Assembly (NCBI GenBank): GCA_009667805.1
Contig: CM019064.1
Location: forward strand, 73,902,400-73,966,399
Length of the DNA stretch: 64,000 bases
From: Leptobrachium leishanense
Taxonomy: Eukaryota > Chordata > Amphibia > Anura > Megophryidae
Direction of reading: 5' to 3'
The notes beneath the pieces were generated by a model, which did not search any database, had not been told where the DNA came from, and saw nothing but the letters and a program-made list of their open reading frames with translations. A program made the position numbers and the translations under genes. Position 1 is the stretch's first letter. Every line of letters starts with the position of its first letter. Shown in pieces: positions 43,330-55,154 of this stretch.

Positions 43330-46300
43330 TTAGACGCGGGGGCGTGCCTCTGACCAGTAGAACCATCTGCGTAGGTGTGATGCGCTCGTGCCTGAGGCAC
43401 TATGTATTAGGTCCTCAATATCTCGGGTGTTATGTACCTCTTGGAGCCATTCGCGTATAGTAGGGACATCGGGGGTTTTCCAATGTCTGGGCAACACAGC
43501 CTTAGCCGCGTTTAGGAGACGTATTTCAAGCGAGCGTTTATAATCCGTGTGTTCTATGGGGGTGTGAAGCAGTAACATAGCTGCCGGTGTAAAGTCTGGT
43601 GGGATTGTCGAGACTTTACAGATGGTGCTATGGACAGCCTGCCAGTATGGCTGGAGCATGGGGCAAGACCACCACATGTGGAGTAGATCCGCCTGTGGCG
43701 CCTTGCATTTCCAACATGAGCCATTGTGTGTGGGGTCAAAAACCGCCAGCGTTTTAGGCGGGCGATACCACCTAGACAAGAGTTTGTAGGCTGTTTCTTG
43801 GGATTTGGTGGCAATAGAGCAGGACGTGGTGAGGAGGGTGATTTGATCCCATTCCTCATCTGTGAAGGACAGTTGGAGGTCTTCCTCCCATTTGGCGCGA
43901 TAGGAGGGGGTAGGGTTCGTGAGGGATTGTAACAGGCCATACATGGTGGATATGCCATGAGACGGAGGATGTGTTCTCTGGGCCAGAGTTTCAAATTGGG
44001 TGAGGGAGCGTGTGAATTGAGGTAGTGGGGCTAGTGAGCGTATATAAGTCGTGAGTCGGTGGAAATGGAATTTGGTCAGGAAGGATTGCGGCCAAGGTAG
44101 TGGGATGTCATCAGGGGATTTAAAATTGCTGCCATCAATAAAGTTGGTTGCCCGTACACACTGTGGGGTTTGCATTTGTTCAGTCGTGATCAGTCTCCGG
44201 GAGAATGCAGGTAAGTAGAATAACGGTAAAAGAGGTGATGGCCAGGGAGCGATGTGTGTGGATTTTTGGAGTGCCTTCCAGGTGCGGAGTGTGGCCGAGA
44301 TAGTGGGGTGGTGGGTGACGTGGTAGGGAGCGTTTGTACCAGTTAGCCAGGGAAGGGAAGCCAGTGGGCCATCTACTAATGAGCGTTCCAAAGGGATCCA
44401 CAGCTTATGTTCCGCGCCCGACGTCCATTCAAGTATGCGCTGTAAGTGCACTGCTTGGTAGTATCGGCGGGCATGGGGTAGTGCCAGTCCACCCGCAGAT
44501 TTGGATGCGGTCAGTATCTCAAATCTGAGCCGTGGTCGGTGATTGTTCCAGACGAAGGCGGTAAATTTGGTCTGCAGGGACCTGAAGAATAAGGTGGGGA
44601 CGGCTATTGGTAGGGTCTGGAACAGGTACAGTAGTCGAGGGAGTACGTTCATCTTAAGGACGTTGATACGCCCGAACCATGTTACATGGGGAAATGCCCA
44701 CTTAATGAGTTCCGCTGAAATGCTGTGCAGTATTGGGAGGTAGTTTGCCGAGTAAAGGTCAGACGTATCAGCAGTGAGGGAAATGCCTAAATATTTAAGT
44801 GAGGATTCGCACCATCGGAAGGGGAACGAGGTTTGTAGCTGTGCGCGTAAAGGGGGGAGACAGTAAGCCCTAAGATTTCTGATTTATTCATGTTAATTTT
44901 ATAATTGCTAATAGTGCCAAATTCTCGTAGTAGGGAGGTGAGGGCGGGGAGAGAGATTAATGGTTGGCATATAAAAAAGAGCAGATCGTCTGCATAGGCT
45001 GCCACCTTATGCCGGTGACCCGCAACTTCAATGCCGTGAATCGAGAGGTCAGAACGGACTGCGTGCAGTAGGGGTTCAAGTGAAAGCGCAAATAACAGGG
45101 GTGAGAGGGGGCAACCCTGTCTGGTGCCGTTTCGGATACGGAAAGGGGGGTTAAGGGTGCCATTCAGGTTGATACGTGCTGTATCATAAAGGGAACCAAT
45201 CCATGCTAGCATGTTGGAGTCAAATCCCATCTGCTGTAGGGTGTAAAACAGATAGTGCCAACTGACCCTGTCAAAGGCCTTTTCGGCATCGGTTGACAGT
45301 AACAGAGAGGGATTAGATCGAGATTTGGCGGCCACATGAATGAGATTCAGTGCCCTGACTGTGTTGTCTCTGGCCTCCCTCCCAGGTATAAATCCCGCCT
45401 GATCTGGGTGTACTAAACGTGGAATGTAACGTGCCATCCGTAGGGCAAGGGCTTTGGCGAAAAGTTTTAGGTCTTAGTTCAATAGTGATATATGGGCCGA
45501 TAATTAGCGCATAAGTCATGGTCTTTGGTTGGGCTTGGGTATTAATGTGATGGCAGAGAGTGATTGAGGGGGAAGGGCGTGGGGACGCTGTGTCAGAGTG
45601 TTGAATGCCTGTAACCAAGCCGGAGCTAATGTGGGAAGGAATGTTTTATAGTATCGGAGGGAGAGGCCGTCTGGGCCCGGTGTCTTGCCCGTGGGGTTAG
45701 TTTGATGGCATTGTGGAGTTCTTCTATCGTTAAAGGGGAATCTAATGCCTCACGCATGAGTGGAGTCAGTTTAGTGTGTGTGTGCGTGTCCACGAACTTG
45801 CGCATGGAGTCAGAGGAGGAGGGTTGATGGTCTGTGGGAAGGTTGTACAGTTCTGTGAAGTGGTCACGTAGTAGGGAAAGCATATCTTGCGGTAGCGTGA
45901 CGTGTGTGCCCTGTGGGGTGCGTAATTTAGAGATATAAAGCTTCTCTCTGTGAGCTTTGAGTGCGCGTGCCAAGAGCCGTCCACATTTGTTGCCATGTTC
46001 GTAAAAAACACGGCGAGTAGTGAGGAAAGCTTTTTGAGCGGTCTTGTTTAAGAGTGTGATTAGTTCGGTGCGAAGTTCCAGGAGCTCTATGTAAACGGTG
46101 TCGTCTACATAGAGTTTGTGGGACCTTTCCAGCGCCTGGATGCGGTGTATGAGCGTGACCCTTTGAAGATTGTAGTGCTTTTTTTTTTATCGAACCCTGC
46201 TGTATCAGATAACCACGGATCACAGCCTTATGTGCTTCCCACAAGATTTGAGGGGAGGTGTCAGGTGAGGAATTTTCTGTGAAGTATTGCTGGAGGGTGC

Positions 46301-47102
46301 CTTTTTTAACTATGGGGTCGTTGAGCAATGTTTCGTTTAGGTGCCAGTTTCTGTCTTTAGGATGTACCAGGGGGGAGGTGAGTGTGAGTAGGACTGGGTG
46401 GTGGTCGGACCATGTCATCGGGCCTATGTCCACCGTGTCTAACAGGTGAAGATGGCCAAAAGGTAGGAACATACAGTCCAATCTCGAGTAAGACTGGTGT
46501 GGTGCACTGTAGAAAGTATAGTCCCGTGTGGTGGGGTGGGTGGCATGCCAGCAATCCAATAGGCGGTGTGAGTCAAGGGCCGAGTGGGCCTGTCGTATTA
46601 CGGAGTGCGGGACACTGGTAGATCCTCGGGAAGTATCTAAGCGCGCATCGAGTGGGAGGTTGATGTCCCCTCCAATAAGTACAATCCCTTCCTGAAAGTC
46701 TGCTAGGACGCCCAACAAGGAGCGGAGCACCTTGTGCTGTTTTCTATTAGGCAGATAGATAGAGGCGAAGGTGTAAAGTTGCCCTCCTACTGTCCCTTTG
46801 ACAAAAGTGTAGCGGCCATCTTGGTCTAGTTTCGTATCTGTGACATTGAGGGGGAAATCTCTAGAGAAGAGGATAGCTGTACCACACACCTTGCCGGCAG
46901 AGGAGTTGCTGAAAAAAACAGTCGGGAACTTCAGATCACGCAAACGCGGTGCCCTATCTGCTTCAAAGTGTGTTTCTTGTAAAAGGACCACATCTGCGTG
47001 ATTAGATCTGAAGTCCCGAAGGGCCATATGCCTTTTTTCTGGTATGTTCAAACCCCTAGCGTTAATCGTGAGGACTTTGATGGGTCTGGGTGCTGTATCC
47101 AT
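43330..47102 (-). pseudogene. L1 ORF2: AP endonuclease, reverse transcriptase, CCHC domain (frameshifted)
   Basis: ORF2 nicks DNA and reverse transcribes L1 RNA at the nick. The start ATG 47102 (MDTAPRPIKVL) was chosen because the endonuclease fold begins at once with KVLTINARGLN. Endonuclease landmarks: LLQETHF, GGDINLP (GDFN-type box), SRLDCMF and WSDHHPV. The frame breaks at a T run near 46180, continues to about 45700, then breaks again several times (about 45700, 45540, 45460). The RT palm is open at 44787-45437 with DAEKAFDRVSW, GTRQGCPLSP and an intact YADD catalytic box. One more break near 44860 leads to the C-terminal frame 43330-44652 with VLPRLLYLFQTLPI and a CWKC...H...C zinc-knuckle-like motif. 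At least five frameshifts in all; no large deletion is apparent. Confidence 0.95.
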
Positions 47103-47835
47103 AGTACCAATAAGGGGGTAGGTATGCGTCAATGGGAGGGGGAGGGGTCGGGGAAACAAGGAGTATGTGCCTAAAGTGGGACGAAGCACTGCCACGGAAC
47201 GTGGGGACAGGTGCGTGTCACACTGTTCTATACAAAGGCACTGTCTCAGGGGTAGGAGCAAGCAACTACCGAGAGCAATGGGTTAGAAAAAGACAATCTG
47301 CTTACGTGTATAACCTATACAATGATAAACTAAACAGTGAACAATGAGCCAGAAAAAGAAAAAGAGCTCGGGTCGAGATGCCCGCTCAGCGTGTGATATG
47401 CCGCCAACCGCTCCATGCGGTGTCGGACCGGGGTCCTCCAGGGCAGAGTTTTGCATTGTCAGAGACCAGCATGCGCATCAGGGAGGTCACCAGGGCAACC
47501 TGGCCGGTGATGGACCCGGGTCAGTGTCGGGAAAAAAGGATAAAAGGATACAGAAGGCAGTCCTCGGGAGGGTCCAGGACTGCGTGTAGAGTGTTATTCA
47601 TGAGGGCATCCATTGATAAAACTCACCGAGGGGCGAATGTCCAGGGAGATCAGGTGCGGAAGCAGTCTTTGGGCATTGAGTGACAGTCCCGACGGCAGGC
47701 TTGAGAGTTCCGGGGGTCTCCAGAACTGTGGCCATTTGGTGGTGTCAGAAGCCATGTCATCGCATTTCCAGGAGCCTTCCACGGCGAAATTAGAACCATC
47801 AATCAAGTTCGGCCAGAGTAGCGGCTAGATGAAGG

Positions 47836-48908
47836 TCATCCGTCTTGAGAGTCAGAGGGCGCCAAAGTCCGAGTCGATGAGTATCGGCGACGACGAGGCC
47901 TCTGGGGTCGTGAGGGCGCTCCGAATGACGGGGCGTACATGTGTGTCAGGTCCAGCCACGCAGATATTATGTCTTTAGGTAAGGCAAGGGCTTCCAGAAA
48001 GCCCGGAAGGTCAAGTTCAGAGCGTAAGGTTGCAGGGCCAGCGTCGGTGCGGACCTGTATGCCGAATGGGAATAGCCACTTGTAAGCGATGCGCCGTTCC
48101 TGAAGAGCTGCCGTGAGGGGGCGCAGAAGGCGTCTAGATTGCAGGGTCGCTGGTGACAGGTCTTGAAATAAGGAGATGCTTGCGTCTTCGAATATTACAG
48201 TGCGAGATTGTCTGGCTGCTTCCATAATTTCCTCTTTGACAGCGTATCTCAAAAGACATCAGACCACGTCTCTCGGCGGTGCATCTGGAGGACCTTTAGG
48301 GCGTAAAGCTCTGTGGAGGCGTTCAAATTCGATCTCGGTGTCAGGGCTTCGTTGTATTAGACCATTAAATAAGCGAAGTAAGGTGCGCTTCAGGTCTGAC
48401 GGGGATTGCTCTAGTTCAGGGAGGCCTCTCACCCGTATGTTATTTCGGCGTCCTCTATTTTCTAGGTCTTCCAAGTGACGTGCCATAGTCTGCAAAATTT
48501 GATGTTGTGATTGCAGTGAGGTGGGTGGGTCATCAGGGTTTCAGATTGGCGGGCCTGTGTTGTCTCCACATGTTGTACCCGATGTTGCAGGCTGCCGAGC
48601 TCCTTGCGCAGGCCCCTGATTTCTGTGAGGAGGGAGTCCTGGAGGCCTGATGTCGACGCTGCCAGGTCTGCCTTGGTGGGTAGGGAGCTGAGGAGGTGGT
48701 GGAGCTCCGGCAGGAAGTCCCATGGGCCTGTTGAGCGCGTGGGAGAGCTGGGGGCCGAGGATGCAGGGGTCGCCGCCATTTTGTCCCGCATTGGCGCCTG
48801 TACAGTGTCCGGGATCTGCGTTAAAAACTGCCGGATGGAGCTCGTTGGCGGGTCCCCAGCGGTCTCGGAGGGGCCTGGAGTGGTTGGCGGTTTGCGGGGC
48901 TTACCCAT
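47836..48908 (-). pseudogene. L1 ORF1 RNA-binding protein (frameshifted)
   Basis: ORF1p is the RNA chaperone that coats L1 RNA. The frame from ATG 48908 (MGKPRKPPTT) covers a proline/serine-rich N-terminus and a coiled-coil-like stretch (TKADLAAS...LRKELGSLQHRVQHVE). A shift near 48490 leads to LEDLENRGRRNNIRVRGLPE at 48495-48259, the start of the RRM (Transposase_22) domain. Another shift near 48255 leads to 48252-47836. That segment holds the C-terminal domain (VIFEDASISLFQDLSPATLQ, then the RRIAYKWLFPFGIQV block). Two frameshifts, otherwise full length. About 730 bp separates it from the ORF2 start, a long spacer for L1. Confidence 0.93.
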
Positions 48909-49261
48909 CTCTCTGTGGACGGGGTGCGGAGGAAGGTGAGCGGATCAACTCGGCGGAGCTCCGGGTTCAGGCGGCCATTACTCTCGGCGTGCAAGCCACG
49001 CCCCATGGGTTTTTTAACCCATTAGCGTTCGGATTGTAATATTGGCAAGCCGTACTAGGGCCACTTAACCTGATGTTAATGCTCACATAGCTGGGCGCTA
49101 ATGTTAGTGTTAAGAATGTAATATTGCCCATAATACTTACAAATGTACTCTTTGAAAATTTTGCACAAGATATACATTCCAGCATAAAACAAGTGTATAC
49201 AGAGACACAATCAAATGCCCTGCTCTTTAACAGGAACTACATAGAGAATATTCAAAAATTA

Positions 49262-50145
49262 TACAGGTTTTTTCAAAGACAATTGAAACGTCACCGCACG
49301 TTCGGTGACTTTTCGTTCTCTTCAATTTGGTGCGATTTGGCGATCCCATTTCAGCGACCCTGCGGTGTATTCAGCAAGTACCACAGGGCCGCTGTAGTGC
49401 AGGGAAAAGCCGCCGCAAACCCAATGAACACTCCCCGCAAAACCCAGCGAACACACCGAAATCCACAAAAACATCTGGATTAACTCGCCAAACACACCAG
49501 AGAAACCCGAGCAGCCGCCGATCACAGCGCAGAGCAGCCACCGGAAAAACTCGACATCGCAGACGAATGGAGTGAAGAAAAAAAAGAAACAGTACGCTTG
49601 AAAGTTGGAAAATTGGAATAAAAAAATACTGATCGAAAATGCCTGAAATTTACATATAAGATCCAATGAATGATAATAAAAAGGACTGTTACAGAAAAAA
49701 GAAATGACGATTTAAAAAAAAAATAAACGGGAGAAAATGTTTGCCATAAAAATCCCAAAAAATGCCTAAAAGATCCTAAAAAATCTATAAATAAAGAGAC
49801 TTTTTACTGTAGAATATAATATTAAATGTTTTATTAGATATTGAATTAAGATGGGAATATTTTTAACATTGAAGCCCGTGGGATTCGCCTGATTAAACCT
49901 GTCGAATGAAACCACCGAACAGCAGGGCATTTTGGCAACCTTTCAATGCTGGTTTGTGTTCTCTGAATAGACGAAGATTTGCTTCTCTGCCCTCGAACAG
50001 GCACCGTATGTGCAGGCAATTCGCCAAGATTTAGCGAACTAACTGCTCTCTGAATAGCCGAATGGCCAGGAAAGGTAACCGTACGCAGAATTTCACTGTT
50101 CGGTTACCTTTCGGCCACAATTCGGATCTCTTTGAATAACCCTGT
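49262..50145. mobile_element. CAGGGTTAT-family MITE
   Basis: The left end CAGGTTTTTTCAAAGACAAT precedes a hairpin (ACGTCACCG...CGGTGACTTTT-like, 49290-49312). The right end CGGATCTCTTTGAATAACCCTG also has an inner hairpin (GGAAAGGTAACCG...CGGTTACCTTTC at 50078-50110). The interior matches the 28611 copy in inverted order. The flanks are ATA and TAG, so the duplication is not intact. Confidence 0.88.
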
Positions 50146-51267
50146 AGGTAGGGATATGAATGGGGTCGAGTTCACTCAACATCATGGTGTACACGGCCCC
50201 TGTGCAGGCCTACCTAAACCAGTTAGTTTAAGTACTTGATACCTTACAGCTCAAACCTGCAGGCAAAATAATGCATGTTGCATAACACCATGAATCAGGG
50301 TTTTAAAATAAATTAAAGCATCGAATCCAGGTTCCTTGAATTACATCTGTCATCTACTCACCGTACCAAAGAATATCTGTCTTTATTATGCATCCTTGAT
50401 CATGGTTTTCTTTCAAAATCGTTTAGCAGTCATCATCTAAGTATAATTTCACAAAACATTGAAGTAACACGAATTATTAGTCTAATATATCATGGTATTG
50501 ATCACTGTTTGAGAGCTGGTTAGCAATCTTACTGCATCATTATTACTGCAGCAAGTCAATTTGAATATACACTTGTCACCTGGAATATAAAATAATGCCT
50601 ATCGAGAATGACATACTCCATTGTATTAGGTTATTTACTCTGTGAATGGGTAATAGTTATTTCCAGCAGAACAGGCCAATATGAGGGCCTATTGTATATG
50701 AAAACAAATCGTCCTCTTATTGTGTTACACACAAGAGCACTAGACAATGGATTGGTATGCGATCTTGCTATAGACTACCACGCACAAAATAAGTATTGCA
50801 GATCTTATTAATGGGAAATAAAATGTTATATCGAAGTGGTTTATGTCTGGATGATTAATGTACTGATTCAGGATGGTTTTCAAGAGCTGATTAATAATCA
50901 CAAAACTAATTATTAACATAGAAGCAGATCACAAAATAAATTGCAATATAGATTTGAACAGATTCATTATGCAGCATTTAGTTTTCCTTCTGGCAAGCAA
51001 TTGTTCTTCTCCAGAAATGCAAATACAGCATGAAAATTATAATACGTTTACTCCAGACAGGATTATGACTTTAGGTCCGTGACGAGAGTTTAATGTACTA
51101 TGAAGTTAGGGACGGAGAACACCTTTAACTTAACAAAGAAAGCAATAAATAAAGATTTTGATTGAGAATTAAACAGTAAACACAGATTCCACCTAAAGGG
51201 AATAAAGATAAGGGGTTATTCACTAAGCAGTGATGTTCACTGCTGTTGCAAAGAATTTACACACTTA
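50146..51267. other. Unassigned stretch
   Basis: Looks single copy in this window. No coding family recognised. Confidence 0.4.
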
Positions 51268-51884
51268 TTAACTCCTTCACTACCAAGCATTTTTTTGTTT
51301 AAACAAATGTCACATTTATTTGAAACACGGGATGTCTTCCCCAGGCAGCCTCGCCAGGCGGGCACACACAAGGCCTGCTTGTCTCAAGCAGCCAACCAGT
51401 GGGCCATTTGTAACCGGTCCATGCACCATAAATGGCCCGCGGACCGGTACTTTGAGCCTCCTGCCATAGCCCCTTCTCAAGCCCTAATATCATCCTTTAC
51501 TGAACCTTTTACAGACCTTTTTAGAAATACTGGCGACTAGGTATTAAGCCTGCCCGGAGGGCAATCTATTGTTGTTGCCAGCCCAGAATATGTGTTCACA
51601 TATTTGCTTTCCAATGTCATATCAAAGAGTATCTCTATATGTAAATGCGTTTGTAACATGTCCATCGCAGTCCCCTCCGCAACGGGAGGGCTGAGTGAGC
51701 AGCTGTGATGGGTGCGTGCACAGCTGGCAACGGACACGTTACAAACGCATTTATATATAGAGCTATATATGTAAAATGTAACCCATCCTGGCAGGTCATA
51801 TCCTCCTGCTCTTATGACAACTTACACCCTCCCAGGAGATGTAAAACTTTAAAAATATTACATATCATAGCCAGCATGTCTGTG

Positions 51885-51908
51885 AATATATATATATATA
51901 TATATATG
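51885..51908. repeat. (TA)n microsatellite at the SINE insertion point
   Basis: About 18-20 bp of alternating TA immediately before the SINE. A similar TA run lies just after its tail at 52112-52135, so the SINE probably inserted into a TA-rich target that was duplicated. Confidence 0.85.
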
Positions 51909-51910
51909 AG

Positions 51911-52110
51911 TACCGGCTGGGTGGAGTAGAGGTAATGTCACTGCTCTGCATGGAGAGAGCCTGTGGAGTCATGGGCTCGATCCCAGTGAGCAACCTCTCC
52001 AGTAAGTGTCCTTGGCAAGACACCTAACGGTACATACTCGCCACCCAGGACATACTTGAAAACAAGAGAAATCTTAATGTATCCTTCCTGGTAAAATCCT
52101 TTCACAAAAA
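51911..52110 (+). mobile_element. tRNA-derived SINE with LINE-derived tail
   Basis: A box GGGTGGAGTAGAGG at about 51920 and B box GGGCTCGATCCC (one change from the ideal GGTTCGATCCC core) at 51973-51984. The body and tail (CATACTTGAAAACAAGAGAA, ATGTATCCTTCCTGGTAAAA) are nearly identical to the copy at 33017, so both are young members of one family. Confidence 0.93.
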
Positions 52111-52464
52111 AAATATATATATATATAATATATAAAATTAGTACTTGCTTGGGTTGTGGTGGAGGGCAAAAAATTTGATAAAAAGCCTCCACGCAATAAC
52201 CAATAAGGTTTATTATTGTCATATCAAAGAGTTGTTCTATATATAAATGCGTTTGTAACATGTCCATCGCCGTCCCCTCCAGAAGCCATTTGCACATCAC
52301 AGCAATTCAAAGAACTGCATCACCGAGCTCCTGTGCTACATTCCCCATATGCAGCAAGGTAAGACATGCAAATGACAGCTGTGATGAGTGCGTGCGCATC
52401 CAGAGACGGCGCCGGACACATACAGTTGTATTATTATAGATTATTTTGGCACTTGAAGAGTTAA

Positions 52465-53112
52465 GTATAAACTTGTCCTTGTTTTATGTGATCATATTGT
52501 ATTTTTCTTTATCATTTAATTTGCAGTATAAAAATAGGTCTCTCTGACAGGTTGAGATAAAACCATCATAAATTCATAAAAAATTTAATTGTGGCTGTTT
52601 GTTTATTTATTTAGTGCAAAGGAAAAATTATAATAAAAGCCAAGGCTATTGTACCATTTTACTCCTTTCTCCTTTTTTTAAAGTTAACAAATCCCAACTT
52701 TTATTGCGTGAAACATATCGTGGATTTGCATCTGAAACTAGTTATTAAACCTTACGAATGAATTGCACACACAGATGTCTGATGCTGTGAAGCTTGCTTG
52801 AATGAATAGATTCCTAAAACAGCACTCTCGTTTATACACTTGATTGAAAAAGGAGAGCAGCCCTCAGTGATTACCATGGAAAAATTTGTCGAGTAATCCT
52901 CCATAATCTCATTTAGGTAATTCAGACACTCCTTCGTGCCATTGAGGAAAGAGCAGCATGACCGTGACCCCATGCTATTTATATAAAGAAGCACAAATTT
53001 AGGGATGAGTTAACTGTGTGATACAGACAGGTAGGAAGACAGATAATGAGGCAGATGGATTGAAGTATGGATACATTGTTGCAGCACAAAATGCACATAT
53101 ACCATAAGAGGC
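52465..53112. other. Unassigned stretch
   Basis: Nothing recognised. A cysteine-containing 80-codon minus-strand ORF at 52752-52994 has no family signature that I know and no clear splice context. Confidence 0.35.
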
Positions 53113-54189
53113 TATTTAAAGAGCTCTGAAATTTCGGTGGTCTTTCATTCGGCGTACTTTTGCGAGTTCAATTCCCCGACCCTGCTGTGAATTCAGCATT
53201 CACCACAGGGACCCAGAAGTGTGCCAAATCGACCCACTAAACACTGCCGATAAACCCACAAACTCAGCAGCAAACCGCCGAAAAAAACACCAAACGCATC
53301 TGAAAAACCACTGAAAATCCACTGAACGCATCCAAAGATCCAAGGAAAAAAAAACAAAACGAATCCAATAGACCACCGGAAAAAGCCAACCAGCCGCGGA
53401 ACAGGGGTTAAAAAAACCAACAACTTTTAAAAGGCATTTAAAAAAAGGTAATGCATTGAAATAATATATAAGGTTCTATGAATAACAATAAAATATTTAT
53501 ATATTTTTAAAAAAACGCTATTTTAACCCCTTCGTGACCGGGCAGTTTTACACAAATCCGTCCTTTAGTGACCGCTGCTGTTTTTACGTTTCTGCTCTGT
53601 TAGTGTTTAGGACAAATTTTCCTCTTACTCGTTTATGCAACCCACACATATTTTACACTGTTTTTCTCGTCATTAAATGGACTTTATAAAAGATACCATT
53701 TTTTTCATCATTTCATATAATTTACTATAAAAAACATTGTGAAATATGACAAAAAAATTGAAAAAACACCACTTTTTTGAACTTTGACCCCCAAAATTTC
53801 TTATGTATCAACAACCGTCAAAAAAATTAATTCCTTTAGTAGTTTCTAAATTTAGTTCTGAGTTTAGCAATACCCAATGTTTACATATTCCTCGCTTTTT
53901 TCCTTATTTTATGCAACAATAAGTGCAAGTAGCACTTTGCCATTTCCAAAGAGTTTATTTTCAAAACTAGTGATAGTGACATTGTAACACTGATATCTGT
54001 CACTAATTCATGAATAACCCTCCACATATACATATTTTTTTAAAGCACACAAATCAAGGTATTAAACTTGGGGTATTTTGACTCTTTCTATGCAAACCAT
54101 TTTACCACAAATCTATGCCAAAGTTTGAGAAAAAAAAAGTTTTGGTGATTTTTTTTTTTTTAATGCAATTTAAGAATACATGTACTGTG

Positions 54190-55015
54190 TACAACCCCAA
54201 AATATGTTCAGCAACATCTTCTGAGTAAATTGATACCGCCCATGTATAGGTATGTCGGGTCATTTGGGGGCTAATAGGCCTTATTTGGGGGGTGCGCATT
54301 TCAGTTTTCCAACTTGGAATTTTCACATTTCGTCATCATGCACCCATGTCCTATTTGGGACATTTTTGAAGCCGGCCAAAGTAATTTACCCCCATCAAAC
54401 CATATATTTTTAGAAAGGGCACACCCTAGGGTACTTCAAAGAGTTGTATTTTAACACTTTCCATGCACTAGCTCTATGTCAAACTTTCAGGTAGTCACTT
54501 TTTGTGTTATTTTTTCTCACACACATTGTACTTTAGGCATGAATTGTCAAATCCAGTTATTGGTTACTGCCAAAAAACACCCCAAAATATGTTCAGCAAC
54601 ATCTTCTAAGTAAATTGATACCACCCATATATAGATTTGTTCTGTTGTTTTTGGGGTGCTACGCCAATCTTTTGACAAGTGCTTGTCAATTTTCTAATTT
54701 GACATACAGTATCTTCTTTGCTTATCTTCTTTTTAGGGGCCTTTTTACATACCCCAATTTTATGAACGTGCATATATTTGGTAAGCTAACACCCCAAAGT
54801 ATTGTAAATGGAGTGTTTTTATGCCATGGATGCAACCGTTTGCTCCAAACAAATTGGATACTGTTTGGTGGTCATTTTTCATTTTCACACCCACATCAGT
54901 TTTGGACTGTGATTTAGGAGACACTGTTGTTTGTTACTGCATGAAAACTCTCCAGGTTGTTTTCTGCAAGGTCTCCTGAGTACACCCATGCCCCCCATGC
55001 ATAGGTGTGCAAATA
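54190..55015. repeat. Diverged about 390-bp tandem repeats in the piggyBac left arm
   Basis: ACCCCAAAATATGTTCAGCA + ACATCTTCTGAGTAAATTGA + TACCGCCCATGTATAGG at 54193-54250 recurs with few changes at 54581-54640 and, more diverged (TCTCCTGAGTACACCCATGC), near 54970-55010. The intervening segments also correspond loosely. This periodicity lies downstream of the transposase stop. Confidence 0.7.
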
Positions 55016-55154
55016 TTTTGGCAAAATATAGCACCAATTGTAGAACATAAAAATGTAGGAATAAAATGTAAATGTCTGGTGCAGTAAAAGAAAAATAAAC
55101 TAAACTGAACTAACTAACTAACGTGTAAGAAAAAAATAGAAAGGAAAAAAAAAA

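Larger units (their letters stand above)
42989..49022 (-). mobile_element. Near full-length L1-clade LINE, minus strand
   Basis: About 6.0 kb: a short 5' UTR (49022 to about 48909), ORF1 (48908-47836), a spacer, ORF2 (47102-43330), a 3' UTR of about 340 bp and a poly-A tail seen as a T run at 42987-43000. TAGCGTT occurs at both junctions (42982-42988 and 49023-49029), a short target-site duplication. It landed inside a Harbinger-like MITE. Both ORFs are broken by frameshifts, so the copy cannot move by itself. Confidence 0.93.
42462..49129. mobile_element. Harbinger-like MITE split by an L1 (ATA duplication)
   Basis: The left end GGGCAGTATTACAATAC and right end GTAATATTGCCC are inverted copies. 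ATA flanks both (42459-42461 and 49130-49132). Left part 42462-42988 and right part 49023-49129 together (about 635 bp) align in order with the intact relative at 35749-36424. The rest is the inserted L1. Confidence 0.9.
51272..52460. mobile_element. TTAA-flanked MITE hosting a SINE
   Basis: TTAA at 51268-51271 and 52461-52464 brackets CTCCTTCACTACCAAGC and GGCACTTGAAGAG, decayed inverted ends. Inside, AAATGCGTTTGTAACATGTCC occurs at 51643 and 52246 and in inverted form at 51728-51755 (GGACACGTTACAAACGCATT), giving an internal foldback plus a direct copy. A SINE lies at 51911-52110. Confidence 0.7.

Noticed and set aside
48176..48939. Plus-strand ORFs opposite L1 ORF1
   Set aside because: They are antisense shadows of the GC-rich L1 ORF1, whose minus-strand frames contain the known L1 ORF1 motifs.
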